From Chloroflexi bacterium HGW-Chloroflexi-4 (GTDB lineage: Bacteria; Chloroflexota; Anaerolineae; Anaerolineales; Anaerolineaceae): 64,000 nt of DNA. Positions 43,990 to 52,771 of the stretch are shown here, piece after piece. The translations under genes were made by a program, and so were the position numbers. Each line of letters starts with the position of its first letter. The stretch's first letter is position 1. The notes beneath the pieces are model-generated. The model was given only the letters and a program-made list of their open reading frames with translations, was not told the DNA's origin and made no database searches. The stretch covers positions 1 to 64,000 of the forward strand of contig PHBW01000016.1 of assembly GCA_002840715.1 (NCBI GenBank), written 5' to 3'.

Positions 43990-44643
43990 ATGACTGGAAA
44001 AAAGAAAAGTAAAAACTGGATCCTGTTTGTGATCCTTGCATGCTTGTCTTGCTGCTTCCTGATCATGCTGCAGCCCATCGGCGACTACCTGGTTGTGCAG
44101 GATGAAATTCAAAAAACGGATTTGATTGCTGCAGTCAGCGGACCTGAATACCGCATTTTATATGCTTCAGAACTCTACATGAAGGGGCTGGCGAATACGG
44201 TTTTTTTCACCGGCGGGTTCAGTAAAGAAAACAATCGCATCGAAGCTTCGTGGAGCAAGTATGTGGCTGAAACTCACGGCGTGCCGGGGGAGGCGATCGT
44301 AATTGATGAAAATGCTGTTCTTACCACACATGATGAAGCAGTACTGCTCAAAAATTACATTGATGCCCATCCTGACACTGTTAAGACGGTCGCTCTTGTG
44401 ACCGATCCGTGGCATTCGCGGCGCACCAGGTGAATCTACCAAAAAGTGCTGGGCGACGAGGTCAAGGTCTATATGATGCCTGTGACGCGCACCCGCACGG
44501 ACTTTCCGAAATACTGGTGGACGGAAGCCAGCTCACGCCAATTGGTCTGGAACGAGTATGTCAAGTTGGTCTTTTATCTATTCCGTCACCAGATCGCCAC
44601 CGGGCACTTCCGCTCATGGCTGTCACAGTTCGACAAGTTCTAG
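43990..44643 (+). pseudogene. DUF218 (SanA/YdcF-like) gene with in-frame TGA
   Basis: The frame begins MTGKKKSKNWILFV with one membrane helix (about 10-32) and continues as a DUF218 domain to a TGA at 44431-44433. The same frame then resumes (IYQKVLGDEVKVYMMPVTRT) to a TAG at 44641. The stop falls in the family region DPWHSRRTR-x-IYQ, where a Trp (TGG) would fit, so one G-to-A change explains it. The intact protein would be about 217 residues, normal for this envelope-associated family. Other genes here use TGA as a normal stop, so recoding to Trp is unlikely. Alternatives are a true nonsense mutation or a sequencing error. Confidence 0.8.
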
Positions 44644-44660
44644 TTATAAGGAATTGACTG

Positions 44661-45302
44661 TTGAAAAATCACCAGCGATTAGCATATATCTTTTCCAAGG
44701 CATACATAATCTGCGGTGCGCCCTGTTGCGGAAAATCAACCCTTGCGGAACGATTATCATTGGATTTTGGTCTGATCTATTTTAAAGCAGATGATCACGT
44801 CTCCGATTACATGCTGCGATGCACTCAGCGAGATCAACCAATGATGTTCCAGTATTCAAAACTATCCTGGAATGAGATCTGGTCCAAACCTGTTGACGTT
44901 CTAGTTACTGAAGAATTCATTTTTTATCAAGAATTATTTCCCTATATATTGGAAGATCTGTTGAAAATTGAAGATGATAATGCGGTTTTATTGGAAGGGG
45001 CTGCTTTTCTACCAGAACTGTTGGATGATTGGCCGATAGATCGAAAAAAAGTTGTTTTTATGAAACCGACACCTGAGTTTCAAAGTATTCATAATTGCAA
45101 ACGTTCGTGGATTCAACCAATTTTAAACTCGTGTGACAATCCTGATCTTGCTTTCCATAATTGGATGAAAAGGGATGAATTGTTTGGAGATGAAGTTTCC
45201 AGGCAGGCATTAAATCGCGATCTAAACGTTGTTGTTGTAGATGGTTCCCTTTCTTTGGAAGAGCAATATATGGCAATTAATAAACAATTTGATTTAAAAT
45301 GA
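44661..45302 (+). CDS. P-loop NTPase, small-molecule-kinase-like (hypothetical)
   Basis: A 213-residue cytoplasmic protein with a Walker A motif, CGAPCCGKSTLAERL (about residues 18-32). The layout recalls AAA_33 or AAK-type kinases, with a second conserved-looking block VLLEGAAFLPELLDD near 110-125. The substrate is unknown. The only well-placed start is TTG 44661, which has AAGGA upstream. The next Met lies past the Walker motif. It follows the broken DUF218 gene by 17 bases and ends at a strong terminator. Base composition is more AT-rich than gnd, which may hint at a different origin. Confidence 0.6.
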   Translation: MKNHQRLAYIFSKAYIICGAPCCGKSTLAERLSLDFGLIYFKADDHVSDYMLRCTQRDQPMMFQYSKLSWNEIWSKPVDVLVTEEFIFYQELFPYILEDLLKIEDDNAVLLEGAAFLPELLDDWPIDRKKVVFMKPTPEFQSIHNCKRSWIQPILNSCDNPDLAFHNWMKRDELFGDEVSRQALNRDLNVVVVDGSLSLEEQYMAINKQFDLK

Positions 45303-45363
45303 TTAATTTCCTCACAATATTACTTGAAATTGTGATATCCCAAAATCAGGTAACAGCTGACTC

Positions 45364-45390
45364 CCCTCCAAATAAAGTGGAGGGTTTTTT
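45364..45390 (+). terminator. Intrinsic terminator after the P-loop gene
   Basis: CCCTCCA (45364-45370) pairs with TGGAGGG (45378-45384), followed by TTTTTT. Confidence 0.9.
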
Positions 45391-45459
45391 CTTAATTTCG
45401 ACACTTAATAGTATATATATCTAACACTTATGCAAGTTCATTTTCAATCACTTGACCTG

Positions 45460-45465
45460 TATAAT
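45460..45465 (+). promoter_or_regulatory. -10 element of the HD-GYP gene
   Basis: An exact TATAAT lies 43 bases before the chosen start. No consensus -35 is visible. It falls inside an upstream extension of the reading frame, which supports the downstream start. Confidence 0.4.
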
Positions 45466-45508
45466 GTGTGTAGCAGTTCTATTTACTTTTAATTGGAAGA
45501 GGGATTCC

Positions 45509-46786
45509 ATGACCGATTTATTAACCATTTCACTCGAAGAACTCGTTTCCAGTCTATCCTCCTTAATGGATCACACTATTGCTCCTTTGCGAGACCATCA
45601 CCGCCGCACCGCCATTGCGGCATTTCATATCGCTGACCAACTTGACCTCACTTGGCAGCAGCGGCATGATTTAATTTTTGCTTCTGCCATTCACGATATT
45701 GGGGCTTTTTCTGTGATGGAACAGCAAGTGCTGCATGATTTGAGTTTTGAATCGCAATATATTAACCTGCATGCCAGGGCAGCTTACCTGCTGCTCAAAG
45801 AGTTCAGTTATTTTGACACCATTGCCGAAATCCTTCGTTACCATCACGCTTACCTCAATAACAGCACAGAGTTGGATCGCACCTTGATCCCCTACGAATC
45901 CTTAATCATGCAAGTAGCTGATCATGCCGCAGTCTTGTCAGTTGATTCGCTGAATATCCTTGATGCATCAGCAGCGATCATCAATGAAGTTAACCAACAG
46001 TCAGGGATCATGTTTGTACCAGAAATCGTTGAAGCCTTTAATCGGGCTGCCGAAAAAGAAAATTTCTGGTTGGATATCAAGAACCTGCCCTTAAGTTCGC
46101 TTTTTAAAGATCGTCTGAAATTGGATAATCTGCATATAAAAAGCAGTGAGCTTATGGGTTTGGTCAATCTATTTCGCAGGATCATTGACTTTCGCAGTGA
46201 GGTCACTTCAACGCATACAGCCGGTGTGGCGGCAGTTTCAGCAGAATTAGCCAGGTTCCACGGCAGAGAAGAAGAGACTATCCGTAAAATAAAGATTGCA
46301 GGTTACCTGCATGATATTGGCAAACTGATTGTGCCATCTGAAATTCTTGAAAAGCCTAGTAAATTGACACCGCAGGAATTTAACATCATTCGCACACATA
46401 CCTATTTCACTTATGAGTTTCTTAACGGCATGACCATTTTCAAAGATATCCGCGATTGGGCTTCTCAGCATCATGAACGTTTGAACGGCCGCGGATACCC
46501 CTTTCACGAGAATGACAATACGCTGCCGTTTGAATCGAGAGCGATTGCGGTTGCAGATGTTTTCACCGCCTTGACTGAAGACCGGCCTTATCGAAAAGGG
46601 GTTACTGGTAAAGATGCAATGCTCGTTATGGATGTGGATGTGCAGAAAGGTGAATTGGACGGCGTACTGGTAGCCTTGTTAGGTGCTCACTTGGATCAGA
46701 TCAACCAGGCGCGCGTGATTGCTCAGGATGCCTCCCAAAAAGAGTATCAGGTGTTTGTGATGGAATTAACTAAGGATCAATTCTAG
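45509..46786 (+). CDS. Tandem HD / HD-GYP c-di-GMP phosphodiesterase
   Basis: A 425-residue protein with two HD domains. The second (about 235-400) is a full HD-GYP: YLHDIGKL, a HHERLNGRGYP motif and the ADVFTALTEDRPYR block, so it should hydrolyse c-di-GMP. The first (about 15-175) keeps DHHRR, IHDIGA and YHH but lacks the GYP region, and may be regulatory. There is no membrane helix or receiver domain. ATG 45509 has AGAGG at good distance; a longer frame from 45452 would run through the -10 box. A single-gene unit with a strong terminator. Confidence 0.9.
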   Translation: MTDLLTISLEELVSSLSSLMDHTIAPLRDHHRRTAIAAFHIADQLDLTWQQRHDLIFASAIHDIGAFSVMEQQVLHDLSFESQYINLHARAAYLLLKEFSYFDTIAEILRYHHAYLNNSTELDRTLIPYESLIMQVADHAAVLSVDSLNILDASAAIINEVNQQSGIMFVPEIVEAFNRAAEKENFWLDIKNLPLSSLFKDRLKLDNLHIKSSELMGLVNLFRRIIDFRSEVTSTHTAGVAAVSAELARFHGREEETIRKIKIAGYLHDIGKLIVPSEILEKPSKLTPQEFNIIRTHTYFTYEFLNGMTIFKDIRDWASQHHERLNGRGYPFHENDNTLPFESRAIAVADVFTALTEDRPYRKGVTGKDAMLVMDVDVQKGELDGVLVALLGAHLDQINQARVIAQDASQKEYQVFVMELTKDQF

Positions 46787-46813
46787 AAAAAGGTTGTATT
46801 TTTTAATGGACTG

Positions 46814-46850
46814 ATAACAGACTTAAGCCCTGAGTCTGTTATTTTTTTTT
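46814..46850 (+). terminator. Intrinsic terminator of the HD-GYP gene
   Basis: ATAACAGACT (46814-46823) pairs with AGTCTGTTAT (46833-46842), followed by an uninterrupted T run. Confidence 0.95.
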
Positions 46851-46899
46851 AATTCCCCTTCTATCTGTTGTTTTTTCGGCATTTCATTGGCAAAAGTAT

Positions 46900-46921
46900 G
46901 GCGGAATCACCGCCCTTTTTT
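46900..46921 (+). terminator. Second terminator-like hairpin, upstream of the sugar operon
   Basis: GGCGG (46900-46904) pairs with CCGCC (46910-46914), followed by CTTTTTTG. It lies 71 bases before the kinase start. It is either a back-up terminator for the HD-GYP gene or an attenuator for the sugar operon. No clear promoter is seen between the two hairpins. Confidence 0.5.
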
Positions 46922-46992
46922 GTTTTATCCTTTATTTGTCAAAAACAAACACAAAAACCTCGCCATTTTGCGGTGGTAACGGAGTTGATCGC

Positions 46993-48504
46993 TTGAAGTA
47001 TGTGGTTTCTTATGACCTGGGGACTGGTGGACTGAAAGCAGGGCTCTATCAATTGGATGGAGTCTCAGTTGGTTTCGAGTTTGTTTCTTATCAAACCTAT
47101 TATCCTGGACCGGACTGGCATGAGCAGCGTCCGCAAGATTGGTGGCAGGCAGTTTGTCTGGCCACTAAAACGCTGATGCAAAGGAGTTGCGTCAACCCTT
47201 TAAATGTGGCGGCAGTAGCTGCCAGCGGACACAGCTTGGTGGCTGCTCCCATTAACAATTATGGCGATTTGCTGCTTGAAAGTGTACCGATCTGGTCGGA
47301 TCGGCGGGCTAAAGTACAAGCAACAGAATTCTTTAAACAGGTCGATTACGAAAAGTGGTATTTGACCACCGGTAACGGTGATCCGCCTGAGACATATTCT
47401 GTCTTTAAATTAATGTGGCTTAAAAAACACTATCCTGACATTTTCGCCGGAACCAGTGCAGTATTAGGCAGCAAAGATTTCCTCAATTTCATGTTGACTG
47501 GCGTAATCGCCACTGATTTTTCATATGCATCGGGAAGCGGTGTGTTTGACCTGTTAAATTGGGGCTACAAAGACGCATATATTGAAAAGGCAGGTTTGCC
47601 CAGGCACTTATTTATTGAACCCATAGAATCTCACGCTCTTGTCGGCAGAGTGACTGCCAAAGCCGCTGAGGCTTGCGGCTTGCATGAAGGTATCGGGGTT
47701 TTCTGCGGCGGTGTGGATAATTCTTGCATGGCGCTCGGCACCACCGGCATGGGAAAGGACAGGGTTTATACCTCACTGGGTTCATCGGCATGGATTGCTG
47801 TTTCGGCAGAAAAGCCAATCTTGGATACCAAAAAATTGCCTTTTGTGTTTGCCCATGTTGAAAAGGGATATTACACCACGGGAGTTTCGATTTTTGCGGC
47901 TGGCAGCGCATATCGCTGGGCGAAAGAAACGTTGTGTGCAGACCTCTCAGGTGATGTTTACGAAAAAATGAATGCCCTGGTTGCAGAATCCCCGGCGGGG
48001 GCAAACGGGGTGATGTTCAATCCTTCTCTGGCCGGAGGCAGCTCTCAGGAACCCAGTGAGGAGCTCGCGGGTGCCTTCTTCGGTTTGAAGTTATCCAATA
48101 CGCGGTCTGATCTTTTAAGAGCCATCCTTGAAGGGGTGGCGCTGAGTCTTGGAACCTGCTGTCTTGCGGTGATTGACCCGATGCTCGACACGGATGAACC
48201 AATGATCATGTGCGGCGGCGGCGCCAAGAGTGAGCTGTGGATGCAGATCTTCGCTGATGTGTATAACCGTAAAGTAGTGATTGCCAACGTGGATCAGAAC
48301 GCGGCATCTCTCGGGGCGGCTGCCATTGCCCTTCGCGGCGCAGGCTTCTGGCATGATTACGCTCCTTTGAATGCATTGTTTCAAATTCAGAAAACCTATT
48401 TACCTATAGAAGAGAATCATAAAAGTTATACCCTGCTGGCTAAACGGTTCACGCAGTGGATCACTGCCCTAGCAGAACTTCATGAAAGTATTGATCAAGG
48501 ATAA
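46993..48504 (+). CDS. FGGY-family carbohydrate kinase
   Basis: A 503-residue sugar kinase of the xylulokinase/gluconokinase fold. It starts KYVVSYDLGTGGLKAGLY (phosphate-1 motif) and has GVFCGGVDNSCMALGTTG and the late MIMCGGGAKSELWMQIFADV (adenosine motif). TTG 46993 is chosen because GGAG lies upstream and the protein then begins exactly where FGGY kinases do. An in-frame TTG at 46936 adds an unrelated low-complexity stretch. It heads a five-gene run (kinase, isomerase, dehydrogenase, aldolase, flavin oxidoreductase) and should phosphorylate a ketose or polyol. The substrate is not readable. Confidence 0.88.
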   Translation: MKYVVSYDLGTGGLKAGLYQLDGVSVGFEFVSYQTYYPGPDWHEQRPQDWWQAVCLATKTLMQRSCVNPLNVAAVAASGHSLVAAPINNYGDLLLESVPIWSDRRAKVQATEFFKQVDYEKWYLTTGNGDPPETYSVFKLMWLKKHYPDIFAGTSAVLGSKDFLNFMLTGVIATDFSYASGSGVFDLLNWGYKDAYIEKAGLPRHLFIEPIESHALVGRVTAKAAEACGLHEGIGVFCGGVDNSCMALGTTGMGKDRVYTSLGSSAWIAVSAEKPILDTKKLPFVFAHVEKGYYTTGVSIFAAGSAYRWAKETLCADLSGDVYEKMNALVAESPAGANGVMFNPSLAGGSSQEPSEELAGAFFGLKLSNTRSDLLRAILEGVALSLGTCCLAVIDPMLDTDEPMIMCGGGAKSELWMQIFADVYNRKVVIANVDQNAASLGAAAIALRGAGFWHDYAPLNALFQIQKTYLPIEENHKSYTLLAKRFTQWITALAELHESIDQG

Positions 48505-48529
48505 CTAATTAAAACAGGAGAAGATAATT

Positions 48530-49507
48530 ATGAAGGTCGGTTTTTGCACAATTAATTACTCCGAGCTGGCGCTGGATGATGTCATCGAAATGGTGGCAAA
48601 AAAGGGATATGAAGCCGTAGAGATACCGGCTTATACCGACAATGGACAGATGGATGTTGACGAAATGTTGAAAAACGGCAACGCCAAAAAGCTGAAAAAG
48701 AAGGTGAATGACGCAGGCTTGATCATCTCAGGCATTTCAAATCATGCTGATTCGCCGCTGGTGCTAGGCCCTCACGGCAGAGACCTGGCAGCCATCTGCC
48801 CCGGCACTCCCGCCGAGCAGATCAAATTCGGCACGGAAAGCATGCTGAAGTGCGCCAGACTGGCCAACGAACTCGAAATCCCGGCAGTGGTGGCCTTCTC
48901 GGGTGTTGGTAATTTTGGACATTTCAATGACTGGCCTTACCCTGAAGGTTGGAAGGAAGAGGAAGAGGCTTTTGTTAAGAATTGGGTGCCCATCTTTGAT
49001 AAATTCGCTGAGTACGGCGTCAAGGTGGCTTTTGAGCCGCATCCCAATAATATTATCTATGACATTCACACCACAAAACGCTGCCTGGCCTTGTGTGATA
49101 ATCACGTGGCATTTGGCATCAATTTTGACCCGGCCAATATCTTCTATACGGGCATCAATCTTGGCAGCTATATTGACGAGATCGGTGACCGCATTGTGTT
49201 GGTGCATGCAAAAGACTGCGAACTGGTGGAGCACAACATGGCTCGCGGCGGGTATTGGATGCTTCAGCGAGATTGGGGCAATCTTGACCGCAGCTTCCGC
49301 TTCAGAATCCCCGGCTGGGGCTCGATCAATTGGAAGAGTGTGATCACTGAACTCTTTATGACCGGCTACACCGGTGTGTTTTCATACGAGCATGAAGATG
49401 TGACCATGTCTCGCGCGGATGGAATTGACAAGGCGATTGCCTTTTTGAAACCTTTGATGATCAACCAGCCCTACGAAGGCCGCAACGATAAACTCTTTCA
49501 AAAGTAG
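48530..49507 (+). CDS. Sugar phosphate isomerase/epimerase (TIM barrel)
   Basis: A 325-residue xylose-isomerase-like TIM barrel of the AP-endonuclease-2 superfamily. Metal ligands are suggested by FEPHPNN (Glu near 165), NFDPANIF (Asp near 203), VHAKDCE (His near 224) and YEHED (Glu near 286). It should interconvert a ketose and aldose or epimerise a keto-sugar. It follows the kinase by 25 bases, with AGGAGA before its ATG. The partial gene at the right edge is a paralogue, sharing the HAKD and EHED blocks. Confidence 0.88.
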   Translation: MKVGFCTINYSELALDDVIEMVAKKGYEAVEIPAYTDNGQMDVDEMLKNGNAKKLKKKVNDAGLIISGISNHADSPLVLGPHGRDLAAICPGTPAEQIKFGTESMLKCARLANELEIPAVVAFSGVGNFGHFNDWPYPEGWKEEEEAFVKNWVPIFDKFAEYGVKVAFEPHPNNIIYDIHTTKRCLALCDNHVAFGINFDPANIFYTGINLGSYIDEIGDRIVLVHAKDCELVEHNMARGGYWMLQRDWGNLDRSFRFRIPGWGSINWKSVITELFMTGYTGVFSYEHEDVTMSRADGIDKAIAFLKPLMINQPYEGRNDKLFQK

Positions 49508-49518
49508 AGGAGACACCC

Positions 49519-50586
49519 ATGAGAACAATGAAAGCCATGGTTCTTGAAGAACCCAAGAAATTTGTCTACCAGGATGTGCCCGTTCCCAGCATTAACAGTG
49601 AAGAGGTCTTGATCAAGGTTAAATACTGCGGCATTTGCGGTTCGGATTGGGGTTCATACCAGGGCAAATATGCGGAAGAGGTTGCCTGCCTGCCGTTAAT
49701 CACCGGTCATGAATTTTGGGGTGTGATCGAAGAAGTTGGCAAGGATGTCATATCCGTCAAGCCCGGAGACCGGGTGGCGGTGGATATCTGTCTGCCTTGC
49801 GGAACCTGCTATTACTGCCGGCGCGGAGAACCCCTGTTATGCGGTTCTTTCGCGCAAATTGGCATCCATGTGAACGGCGCATTTGCAGAATATGTCAAAG
49901 CCCCGGCCCGCAACTGCTACATTTTGCCGGATGAAATTGATGATTATGCCGCCGCTTTTATTGAACCTCTGACCGCCTGCATCAATGCTTCTCGCAAGAT
50001 GAACTGCGAATTGGGCGCATCTGTGGCGGTGATCGGGGCAGGGCTTGGCACCATCCATGCGCTGTTGGCTAAACTGCGCGGAGCTGCACCTGTGATCGTG
50101 ATCGACTCTCAGCAGAAACGTCTCGAAACTGCCAAAGCCATGTCTGCCGATTATGTGATCGACATCACCAAGACACCGGATGCCGTGGCAGAAGTGATGA
50201 AACTGACCGACGGTGTCGGGGTGGATTATGTGATTGAAGCCGTGGGCAAATCCCAAACCTATGAACAGGCGTTCAAGATGATCCGTCGCGGAGGCAAGCT
50301 TGAAGCTTTTGGCATCTGCTCGGATGACGACCTGGCTAAGCTGCCTCCTGCAGCTTTTGTGCTTCAAGAAAAGAAAATCGGCGGTTCATGTGCCGGCATC
50401 GGTCATGATTGGGAAGTGGCGATTGCACTGCTGCAATACAAACGGGTTGATCCGCACCCGTTGATCTCGATGATCGTTCCGTTGCGAGAGCTGGAACAGT
50501 CGCTCAATGAATTACAGCAAAACAAAGACCTGGTTAAAGTACTGGTTTCGCCCGAGATCAGCGAGAGAATCATCCTTATTCAATAG
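49519..50586 (+). CDS. Zinc-dependent alcohol/polyol dehydrogenase
   Basis: A 355-residue medium-chain dehydrogenase of the sorbitol/threonine dehydrogenase type. Catalytic zinc ligands lie in YCGICGSDW and ITGHEFWG. The structural-zinc cysteines are in CLPCGTCYYCRRGEPLLC. The cofactor fold has VIGAGLGTIHALL. It probably oxidises a polyol or sugar hydroxyl to a ketone with NAD. It begins 11 bases after the isomerase stop, with GAGGAGA upstream, so it is in the same operon. Confidence 0.92.
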   Translation: MRTMKAMVLEEPKKFVYQDVPVPSINSEEVLIKVKYCGICGSDWGSYQGKYAEEVACLPLITGHEFWGVIEEVGKDVISVKPGDRVAVDICLPCGTCYYCRRGEPLLCGSFAQIGIHVNGAFAEYVKAPARNCYILPDEIDDYAAAFIEPLTACINASRKMNCELGASVAVIGAGLGTIHALLAKLRGAAPVIVIDSQQKRLETAKAMSADYVIDITKTPDAVAEVMKLTDGVGVDYVIEAVGKSQTYEQAFKMIRRGGKLEAFGICSDDDLAKLPPAAFVLQEKKIGGSCAGIGHDWEVAIALLQYKRVDPHPLISMIVPLRELEQSLNELQQNKDLVKVLVSPEISERIILIQ

Positions 50587-50667
50587 ATTTAAGTGGAGAT
50601 TTTTTCCACAACATCCGTTTACCGAATTAGATTCGGCAAACAAAAAATTAATTTGGAGACAAGCACA

Positions 50668-51387
50668 ATGAAGATCACTTATTTGGAATATGCAAAAATG
50701 ATTGATGCAAGCTCACTAAAACTGGATACGTCTTATGATGATTACCATGCTTTGGTGGCGGCCTGCAAGAAATACAGTTTTGGTTGTGTTTTTATCTGGC
50801 CGGCTTATTATCCTGAAATCTGTGAAGCTTTAAAAGGAACAGTTACCGAATTCGGCACATCGCTTTCCTTTCCATCCGGGCAGGAAGCAACAGAAACCAA
50901 GGTGCATCAGGCGCGCCTGTTCACCAGCCTTGGCGCTGAACAGGTGGATATGGTAATGAACGTTGGCTGGTTGAAAAGTAAAAAGTATGACATGGTCAAA
51001 GCCGACATTGCCGCGATACGTGCAGCCACCAAATATACCTCTCTCAAGGTGATCATCGAAGCCATGCTGTTGACTGATGAAGAGATTGTCAAAGCCTGCG
51101 AAATCGTGGCAGATTGCGGCGCGGATTATGTAAAAAGCGGCACCGGTTTTTCTGCTGAACCCACAACCTTGCATCACATCGCTGTGATGAAAAACACCGT
51201 GGGCAACCGCTGCAAGATCAAAGCGGCAGGCGGCGTAAAAACACTCGATTTGTTGGTTAAGATGCATGCGATGGGTGTCACCCGTTTTGGCATTGGTTAC
51301 AAAAATGCCATCGCCATTTCTGAAGAAGCAATGTTGATGAAAGACGGCATCGAGATTCCTGAAATTCGCATCGAAGATTATCTTTAA
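50668..51387 (+). CDS. Deoxyribose-phosphate-aldolase-like (DeoC family) aldolase
   Basis: A 239-residue class I aldolase of the DeoC family. The Schiff-base lysine is Lys156 in DYVKSGTGF, the second active-site lysine Lys185 in KIKAAGG, and the Asp lies in VDMVMNVGWL (usual VVNIG). It could split a (deoxy)sugar phosphate into acetaldehyde or a similar fragment and a triose phosphate. Since the operon lacks nucleoside phosphorylase and phosphopentomutase genes, a role in carbohydrate rather than nucleoside breakdown is likely. ATG 50668 with TTGGAG is preferred to an upstream in-frame codon at 50593. Confidence 0.88.
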   Translation: MKITYLEYAKMIDASSLKLDTSYDDYHALVAACKKYSFGCVFIWPAYYPEICEALKGTVTEFGTSLSFPSGQEATETKVHQARLFTSLGAEQVDMVMNVGWLKSKKYDMVKADIAAIRAATKYTSLKVIIEAMLLTDEEIVKACEIVADCGADYVKSGTGFSAEPTTLHHIAVMKNTVGNRCKIKAAGGVKTLDLLVKMHAMGVTRFGIGYKNAIAISEEAMLMKDGIEIPEIRIEDYL

Positions 51388-51414
51388 TCCGCCTGTCATA
51401 AAGGAGATCAAACT

Positions 51415-52659
51415 ATGGGATACAAAGAAACCTTGCTCCAGCCGCTCAAAATTGGCAATCGGGTCGTTCAAAACCGGTTCTTTGCACAGCCTATGGAATG
51501 TGTCGACTCGGATGAAGAGGGGAATCCGACCGATTTGACCTTTAAACGCTACGAAAATCTCTTCAAGGGACATTTTTCGCTGATTGACCTCGAAGCGATC
51601 ACCATCACCAATGAAAGTCGGGCACGAAAAACACAGCTTGAGATCATGCCCCGTAATGAAAAAGCTTTGACCAAATTTGTGAAAAGCCTGAAAGAGATCA
51701 ACCCTGAAGCACAGTTCGTTTTTCAATTGACACATTCGGGTGAGATCAGCGAACCGGAGTTCTCACGGCGGGTGACGGTCAAGCCTGTTTACGGTCTGGA
51801 GGGCGACCTGCTGACCGAAGAAGAAGTTGAAAAAATCATCGACCAGTTTGCGCTGGCCGCGAAGATCACTCAGAACGTGGGCGCTGACGGCGTGGATATG
51901 AAGTTCTGCCACGGATACCTGGGAAACCAGATTCTGCGTCCATATAATGACCGCAAATGGAAATATGGCGGCGAGTGGAAGAACCGCGTGCAGTTCGCGT
52001 ATGACCTGTATGAGCGCATTCAGAAAGCCACGAACTATGACAAGAACTTTTTGATCGGGTCAAAGATCTCCATGTGGGAAGCTTTTCCCGGCGGGTTTGG
52101 GTCAGCCGGACCGGACTCTCCGCTGATGGATATGACCGAACCGATCGACCTGATCAAAGGGCTGGAAGAACGCGGCGCGCAGTATTTCGTCGAGTCGCTG
52201 GGCAACGTGCATTGCAGTATGGAATTTATGGAGGCTGGCAAGGAAGATCCTTATTTGTCATATCTGCACATTTATTTTTCCAAGCTGATGAAGGATGTGC
52301 TCAAACCCGAGACGGTTGTGGTCGGGTCGCACTTCTCGTCCTTCAGAGGTACGACCAACAAGCTACTTTCGATTGAACCTGAGAAATCATCCATGTTTGC
52401 CATGGGGGCGCGCTGTATTGACGACGGCCTTATGGATATGATTGGCCTTGGAAGACAATCTTTCGCTGATCCGCTGACACCCTTGAAACTTGAAGAAGGT
52501 CGCGAACAAGAAGTCAAGTATTGCAACCAGTGCATGAACTGCGAAGAATTGATGATCCGCCAGATGCCGGTGGGCTGCGTGACTTTTAATAAGTACTACA
52601 CCGATCTTTTTGTTGAAGTGCGCAAGAAGATGGGCAAGCTGGCAGAATTGCATACGTAG
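51415..52659 (+). CDS. Old-Yellow-Enzyme-type flavin oxidoreductase with Fe-S site
   Basis: A 414-residue FMN TIM-barrel protein of the NADH:flavin oxidoreductase family (LLQPLKIGNRVVQNRFF, HGYLGNQILRPYNDR). Cysteines C370, C373, C376 and C388 form a 4Fe-4S site as in 2,4-dienoyl-CoA reductase. The C-terminal FAD/NAD half of those enzymes is missing, so electrons must come from another protein. An ene-reductase is unusual in a sugar operon. It may reduce an unsaturated or keto intermediate. AAAGGAG precedes the ATG. It is the last gene of the run and two hairpins follow. Confidence 0.87.
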   Translation: MGYKETLLQPLKIGNRVVQNRFFAQPMECVDSDEEGNPTDLTFKRYENLFKGHFSLIDLEAITITNESRARKTQLEIMPRNEKALTKFVKSLKEINPEAQFVFQLTHSGEISEPEFSRRVTVKPVYGLEGDLLTEEEVEKIIDQFALAAKITQNVGADGVDMKFCHGYLGNQILRPYNDRKWKYGGEWKNRVQFAYDLYERIQKATNYDKNFLIGSKISMWEAFPGGFGSAGPDSPLMDMTEPIDLIKGLEERGAQYFVESLGNVHCSMEFMEAGKEDPYLSYLHIYFSKLMKDVLKPETVVVGSHFSSFRGTTNKLLSIEPEKSSMFAMGARCIDDGLMDMIGLGRQSFADPLTPLKLEEGREQEVKYCNQCMNCEELMIRQMPVGCVTFNKYYTDLFVEVRKKMGKLAELHT

Positions 52660-52671
52660 TGTTTACATTGT

Positions 52672-52761
52672 TCCCGAATTCTTTGGCATTTGAATTCGGG
52701 AGCATACAATAATTTGTAATCTTATTTAGTGCAACTACCCGGTTTCCTCAAAGAAACCGGG
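52672..52761. terminator. Double hairpin between convergent genes
   Basis: TCCCGAATTC (52672-52681) pairs with GAATTCGGGA (52692-52701), and CCCGGTTTC (52738-52746) pairs with GAAACCGGG (52753-52761). Both stems are perfect and without U tracts. The first lies closer to the plus-strand operon and the second to the minus-strand dehydrogenase gene. Confidence 0.6.
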
Positions 52762-52771
52762 ATTTGATATT

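Noticed and set aside
44431-44433. Selenocysteine or TGA-as-Trp recoding in the DUF218 gene
   Set aside because: Other genes in the window end at TGA, DUF218 proteins are not known selenoproteins, and no obvious stem-loop follows the codon. A nonsense mutation or error is simpler.
50830-51735. 301-codon open frame antisense to the DeoC-like and flavin oxidoreductase genes
   Set aside because: It lies entirely opposite two genes with clear active-site motifs and its translation is His/Phe/Cys-rich with no domain. It reflects codon usage of the real strand.
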